Positions 7,388 to 10,246 of a DNA stretch of 10,246 nt are shown here, piece after piece. The stretch's first letter is position 1. Each line of letters begins with the position of its first letter. The stretch covers positions 1,151,659-1,161,904 of the forward strand of contig MU646336.1 of NCBI GenBank assembly GCA_026770585.1. The letters run 5' to 3'. Source of the stretch: Baffinella frigidus (Eukaryota; Cryptophyceae; Cryptomonadales; Baffinellaceae). A model generated the notes under the pieces. That model saw only the letters and a list, made by a program, of their open reading frames with translations. It searched no databases and was not told the DNA's origin. Position numbers and translations under genes: made by a program.

Positions 7388-7601
7388 TACAGGGGTACCT
7401 CGCTCATAAGAAACCGCCCCCACCCTACGACCACCATAGGACCCTAGGCATGCAGGGTCCTGATGGGGGGACGGTTTCTTATCCCTTGAGTGGCGAGGGG
7501 GTCGAAATTGACCCCCAGAAGGTCTCAGAAAGGTCCTAGGGCCCTACGGTAGGGCGTATGAGCCTACTCGCCACTTACGGGATGCGCTAGGTACCCCTGT
7601 A
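7388..7601 (+). mobile_element. MITE family A, copy 2, interrupted by a family B element
   Basis: TACAGGGGTACCT at 7388-7400 and AGGTACCCCTGTA at 7589-7601 are exact inverted ends with TA at the borders. The arms look short because a 99-bp family B element (7483-7581) sits inside the right arm. With that element and one AT copy removed, the right arm continues into ATAAGAAACC and matches the left arm at about 31 of 34 positions. The pre-insertion length is about 113 bp, close to copy 1 at 1066-1186. It has no coding capacity. Confidence 0.8.
7483..7581 (+). mobile_element. MITE family B, copy 1 (nested in family A)
   Basis: A 99-bp element with ends CCCTTGAGTGGCGAG and CTCGCCACTTACGGG, flanked by AT on both sides (7481-7482 and 7582-7583). 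It contains an internal stem (GGGGGTC with GACCCCC). It is about 83% identical, gap-free, to the copy at 7887-7985. It inserted after family A copy 2 was in place. Confidence 0.8.
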
Positions 7602-7886
7602 GCAGCCAACCCCCGTGCTGCAGCTGTAGGGGGTTGTCCTTCGTCCCCTGAGGTCATAGTTCCCCGAAACCCTCCTCCTTAGATCGGGACGGGCCCGCCT
7701 CGGGCGGAGACACACGTCCCGAATCCATCCTCACATTGCTCGGGGATAGGCCCGCCTCGGCAGACGTTGGAGCCATTGGCTGGAGAGTTGCTCGCCAGGC
7801 AGCACTCATCCCTTTTTGGATCGCGAGGTGCCACCCCCCCGTGCCGCTGACGCCTGCGGACACTTGAGCCATTCAGCGGGACATAT
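7602..7886. other. Spacer between MITE copies; no firm gene
   Basis: GGCCCGCCTCGG is doubled (about 7692 and 7750). Minus-strand frames at 7654-7872 and 7679-7909 are open, but they run into the repeat or have no recognisable motif. Confidence 0.4.
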
Positions 7887-7985
7887 CCCTTCAGTGGCGA
7901 GGCGGTCAAAATTGACCACCAAGAGGTCCTAGGCAGGTCCTAGGGTCCTACGGTGGGATGTATGCGCCTACTCGCCACTTGAGGG
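7887..7985 (+). mobile_element. MITE family B, copy 2
   Basis: A 99-bp element of exactly the same length as copy 1, with ends CCCTTCAGTGGCGAG and CTCGCCACTTGAGGG and flanking AT (7885-7886, 7986-7987). Here the terminal repeat is a near-perfect palindrome extending to TATCCCT/AGGGATA. Shared inner blocks include GAGG.GGTC.AAATTGACC and GGTCCTAGGG.CCTACGGT. Confidence 0.8.
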
Positions 7986-8129
7986 ATAGTTACGAGGGAC
8001 ACGGTCCCGTGTAGGACCGCCGGAGTGACTTTCGCGTAGTCACGCCCACTCGGAAGCACGCCAGAGGGTTGGAGCGGTGGACGCATGCGAGCAGGTTCGC
8101 GAGAAATGCACCGGATACGAAACTAGCGG

Positions 8130-8557
8130 AGACTGAGCAGGTGGGGAGAAGGCACGGTGCGTGGCAGATGGGGAGGTGACGAGGAGGGCAAGAGGAGGAG
8201 GACAGGGGCTGGGCGGGAGGCGGGCAGGAAAAGGTGGGAGCACAGTGGGGGGAGTCAAGCTGGGATGCGAAGGTGGGGGAGAATGCGAAGATAGGAGGAG
8301 AAGGGGGGAGGATAATCTGGGAGGATAAGGTGGGGGGAGAAGGTGGGACGCGAAGTTAGGAGGACACCGGGGCAGGACACGATGGGGGGAAAACAGGGCA
8401 GGAGAAGGTGGGATGAGAAGATCGGAGGATCAGGTGGGAGGATCCGGTGGGAGGATCAGTTGGGATGCGAATGCGAAGATAGGAGGAAAACGTGGCAGAG
8501 AATGTGGGAGGAAGTAGAAGGCGAAAGTGGGAGGATCAGGTAGGAGGAGAAGGATGC
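8130..8557. repeat. Polypurine minisatellite (GTGGGAGGAT-type units)
   Basis: About 430 bases are strongly purine-biased on the + strand, built from variants of GGTGGGAGGATC, GGATAAGGTGGG, GGGATGCGAA and GCGAAGATAGGAGG. The clearest run is at about 8430-8470, with a 13-base step. It begins directly at the end of ankyrin exon 3 and provides the pyrimidine-rich downstream side of that gene. It could form G-quadruplex or triplex structures (inference). Confidence 0.75.
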
Positions 8558-9959
8558 CTGGCGCGTCTGATCGAGGCCGTCGTAGCAAGTGAGGCCGTTG
8601 TTGTTCTTGAGGTTGGCGTTGGCGCCCTTGGAGATGAGGTAGTCGCCGAGGTCGCCGTACCCGTACGTGAAGCAGAAGTGCAGCACCGTGTTCCCCTGCC
8701 GAGGCGAAAGCGGGACCAATCAACTGTCAAACACCACCACGCCGAGCCAGCCGACCAATTAGATACCACCGTGTTCCCCTACCGACCACGTTCATACGGG
8801 TGACGAGGAACCCAGGTCTAGGGGCCCTACCGCCTAACGTAGTCAATACCGCAGGCTTAACTACCCTGGTTTCAGTCGCCGTGCCCGTACGTGAAGCAGA
8901 AGTGCAGCACCGTGTCCCCCTGCCGACCAACTCGTTGGTCACTACCGTGCTTCTCATGAATGCGCGCGAGAGGATGCGGGGAGGAGGGGGGGAGGGGAGG
9001 AGGGGCGGAGAGGACAAGGGGAGGAGGGACCAACCTGGGGAGGGGCGAATCTGAATAGCCTCATGTGGGATGCGGGAAGGAGGGGAAGAGGGGTGGCGAG
9101 GACATGGGGAGGGGGAGGCAACCTGGCCATTAACCGCGTTGATGTTGGCCTTGTATCTCAGGAAGAGCTTCGCGAGGCGCTTTTTCCCGTTCTGGCACGC
9201 CACCACTAATGGCGTGTTGCCAAACTCGTCCTGGCAGTCCACCGGCACCTGATCGATTTCAAGGGTGTCACGAGGTGGTCACGAGGTTCGTGTGTCCCCA
9301 TTAACCGACAGATCGCGTTCTGCTGACGGGGCTAACCCGACGAATAACGTGTTGCTGACAGGGCTAACCGACGGATGGCGTCAGAGGCGCGTTGCCACAC
9401 TCGTCCTGGCAATCCACCGGCACCTGCCCCCGGCGCACCAAAATCAGCCCCTGCCATCACTTTTCCTTGAGGTCACGAGGTGGTCACGAGGTTCGTGTGC
9501 CATTAACCGACGAATAGAACTGGCACCTGCCTTCACACTCAGCCGGGCGGGCGGGGGGGGTAGGGGAGCGCGGCTGATGAGGATGCTAGGCGGAATTCGA
9601 GGAATGGGTGGGCCCAAATAGACCTACCCGGGAGGGCTAAAGAGTAAATGTCTCAAATAACGGATTTCCTTCGGTCCAGCCATATATTGTCTAAAGTCGT
9701 TTTTTTCATTGAATTATCTCCAAAAGTGGATGATTGTGGTTAAAAATTTAAAAATGCAATAACCCTCCCGCGTGGACCGAGACGGAGCTGGCAAGACCTT
9801 CTCGCCGTCGAGTTCGGTTTTGAGGACGCGTTCGCACTCGGCGTATCTCCCGTGCCTCGCGCGCGAGAAAATGCCGAAGAACTTTTTGTCGAGCTCCGAC
9901 TTGCCTTCATTCGCCCACTGTAATCCAGGAAAAGGCATTTTGCTTTTAGAATCCGGCAA
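8456..9959 (-). CDS. Three-exon ankyrin-repeat protein gene
   Basis: Exons in transcript order are 9959-9798, 9248-9123 (42 codons) and 8695-8456. Introns are 9797-9249 (GT...CAG) and 9122-8696 (GT...CAG), all phase 0, giving about 175 aa. Exon 1 has an acidic/basic helix-like stretch (ANEGKSELDKKFF). Exon 2 carries an ankyrin repeat (DEFGNTPLVVACQNGKK...ANINAVN). Exon 3 carries another (GNTVLHFCFTYGYGDLGDYL, then GANANL) ending GLTCYDGL, an ending I recall from protist ankyrin proteins. Ankyrin repeats mediate protein binding; the partner is unknown. Two points are open. The start may be ATG 9959, ATG 9938 or an upstream exon, because TTACAG at 9923-9918 looks like an acceptor before TGGGCG. 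The tail after 8558 translates the pyrimidine-rich repeat and may be intron entered by a GC donor (CAG|GC at 8558/8557). Confidence 0.72.
8771..8790 (-). repeat. Short second copy of the exon 3 acceptor
   Basis: On the minus strand TAG|GGGAACACGGT repeats the intron 2/exon 3 junction 83 bases upstream of the real one. It shares GGTCGG just before the junction with the longer copy at 8875-8925, so it probably derives from that copy. Confidence 0.6.
8875..8925 (-). repeat. Partial copy of ankyrin exon 3 within intron 2
   Basis: Matches 8651-8701 at 49 of 51 bases, offset 224, including the CAG acceptor and the first 45 bases of exon 3. Read in the exon frame it gives GDTVLHFCFTYGHGD and then TGA. 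Both differences inside the exon part change amino acids (N to D, Y to H), so it does not look constrained as coding sequence. Confidence 0.85.
8979..9126 (-). repeat. Duplicated donor region at the start of intron 2
   Basis: On the minus strand exon 2 ends GGCCAG|GTTGCC (9123/9122). An imperfect copy, CCCCAG|GTTGGT, lies 88 bases into the intron (9035/9034). Similar pyrimidine-rich blocks (CTCCCC..GTCCTC.CC) follow both. On the + strand the same DNA is a G-rich tract with runs of four or more G. Confidence 0.6.
9268..9513 (-). repeat. Tandem duplication within intron 1, with a partial copy of exon 2
   Basis: The region 9391-9426 matches 9216-9251 at 34 of 36 bases, covering the exon 2 acceptor (CAG|GTGCCGGTGG) and 33 bases of exon. 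In the exon frame it gives VPVDCQDECGNAPL, then TPSVG and a stop. TCACGAGGTGGTCACGAGG with TTCGTGTG is likewise doubled (9268 and 9473), so a unit of about 175-205 bp was duplicated. GCTGAC.GGGCTAACC is doubled near 9324 and 9354. Confidence 0.8.
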
Positions 9960-9999
9960 ATTTTACGAGTAATAGCAACGCATTTGTGTAGTGATTTTT

Positions 10000-10029
10000 G
10001 AGCTCCGACTTGCCTTCATTGGCCCACTG
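10000..10029 (-). repeat. Upstream partial copy of ankyrin exon 1
   Basis: Matches 9891-9920 at 29 of 30 bases, offset 109, and includes CAG|TGGGC. It encodes WANEGKSEL and then diverges to a stop. A good pyrimidine tract (TTTTTCCCC) precedes its AG, so it could act as a splice acceptor. Confidence 0.8.
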
Positions 10030-10183
10030 CTCGGGGAAAAACCAGGTTGAATAAATTGTCGAACACGACCGCGACAAGCCAGACGGTAAGGTGCGACGAG
10101 AGGTAAGGGCTCTAGTCCGCACCCGTACCCTCAGCGCATACGGTCAATCTCACCAACACGCTGGCCACATCGTTTTTCAATAA

Positions 10184-10246
10184 CAACAATGGCGTGTGTG
10201 TGTGTGTGCGTTTGCGTGGAGAGAGAGAGTGTGTGTGAGAGAGAGA
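10184..10246. repeat. GT then GA microsatellite
   Basis: A GT run (10193-10208) is followed by GAGAGAGA, GTGTGTGTG and GAGAGAGA to the window edge. It lies upstream of the ankyrin gene. I see no further exon in 10030-10183. Confidence 0.85.

Noticed and set aside
8727-9248. A 173-codon minus-strand frame starting at ankyrin exon 2 and running on
   Set aside because: After the GTTGCC donor at 9122 it translates the G/C-rich intron and reads the exon 3 copy in the wrong frame.
9265-9621. A 118-codon plus-strand frame
   Set aside because: It lies wholly within intron 1 of the minus-strand ankyrin gene and follows the tandem duplication there.

Overview
This window looks like nuclear DNA of a eukaryote, probably a protist or alga, and not a bacterium, plasmid or virus. 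The reasons are split genes with short GC-rich exons in phase with GT...AG introns, telomere-like heptamer repeats (CCCTAAA/CCCTGAA type), abundant microsatellites, several MITE-like foldback elements, and no bacterial-style long open frames or operons. An ankyrin protein with a GLTCY-type end, from memory typical of protist proteins, hints at a stramenopile or another alga, but I cannot name the species. No rRNA, tRNA, CRISPR array or viral gene was found.

Layout. 1-168: a heptamer array that changes sequence but not register, possibly subtelomeric. 169-1065: low-complexity and CT-rich DNA plus a 126-bp inverted-repeat element (755-880) flanked by a 5-bp direct repeat. 1066-1186: a MITE of family A. 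1187-2272: no convincing gene. 2273-3162, minus strand: a three-exon gene for a Cys-rich protein of about 175 aa that I do not recognise. 3163-5260: non-coding DNA rich in tandem repeats and hairpins. 5268-5436: degenerate interstitial telomere-like repeats, then a 29-bp duplication. 5888-6104: a 217-bp near-perfect foldback element bounded by TA. 6160-7387: small duplications and low-complexity sequence. 7388-7601: a second family A MITE, split by a 99-bp family B MITE; a second B copy lies at 7887-7985. 8100-8557: a polypurine minisatellite. 8456-9959, minus strand: a three-exon ankyrin-repeat gene. 10184-10246: GT/GA microsatellite.

The two genes lie on the same strand more than 5 kb apart and nothing links their functions. 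The most unusual structure is in the ankyrin gene. Each recognised exon has a partial upstream copy of its own 5' end, complete with the AG acceptor, and each copy runs into an in-frame stop. Intron 2 also holds a copy of its own donor region. This looks like repeated tandem duplication across splice boundaries, leaving decoy splice sites.
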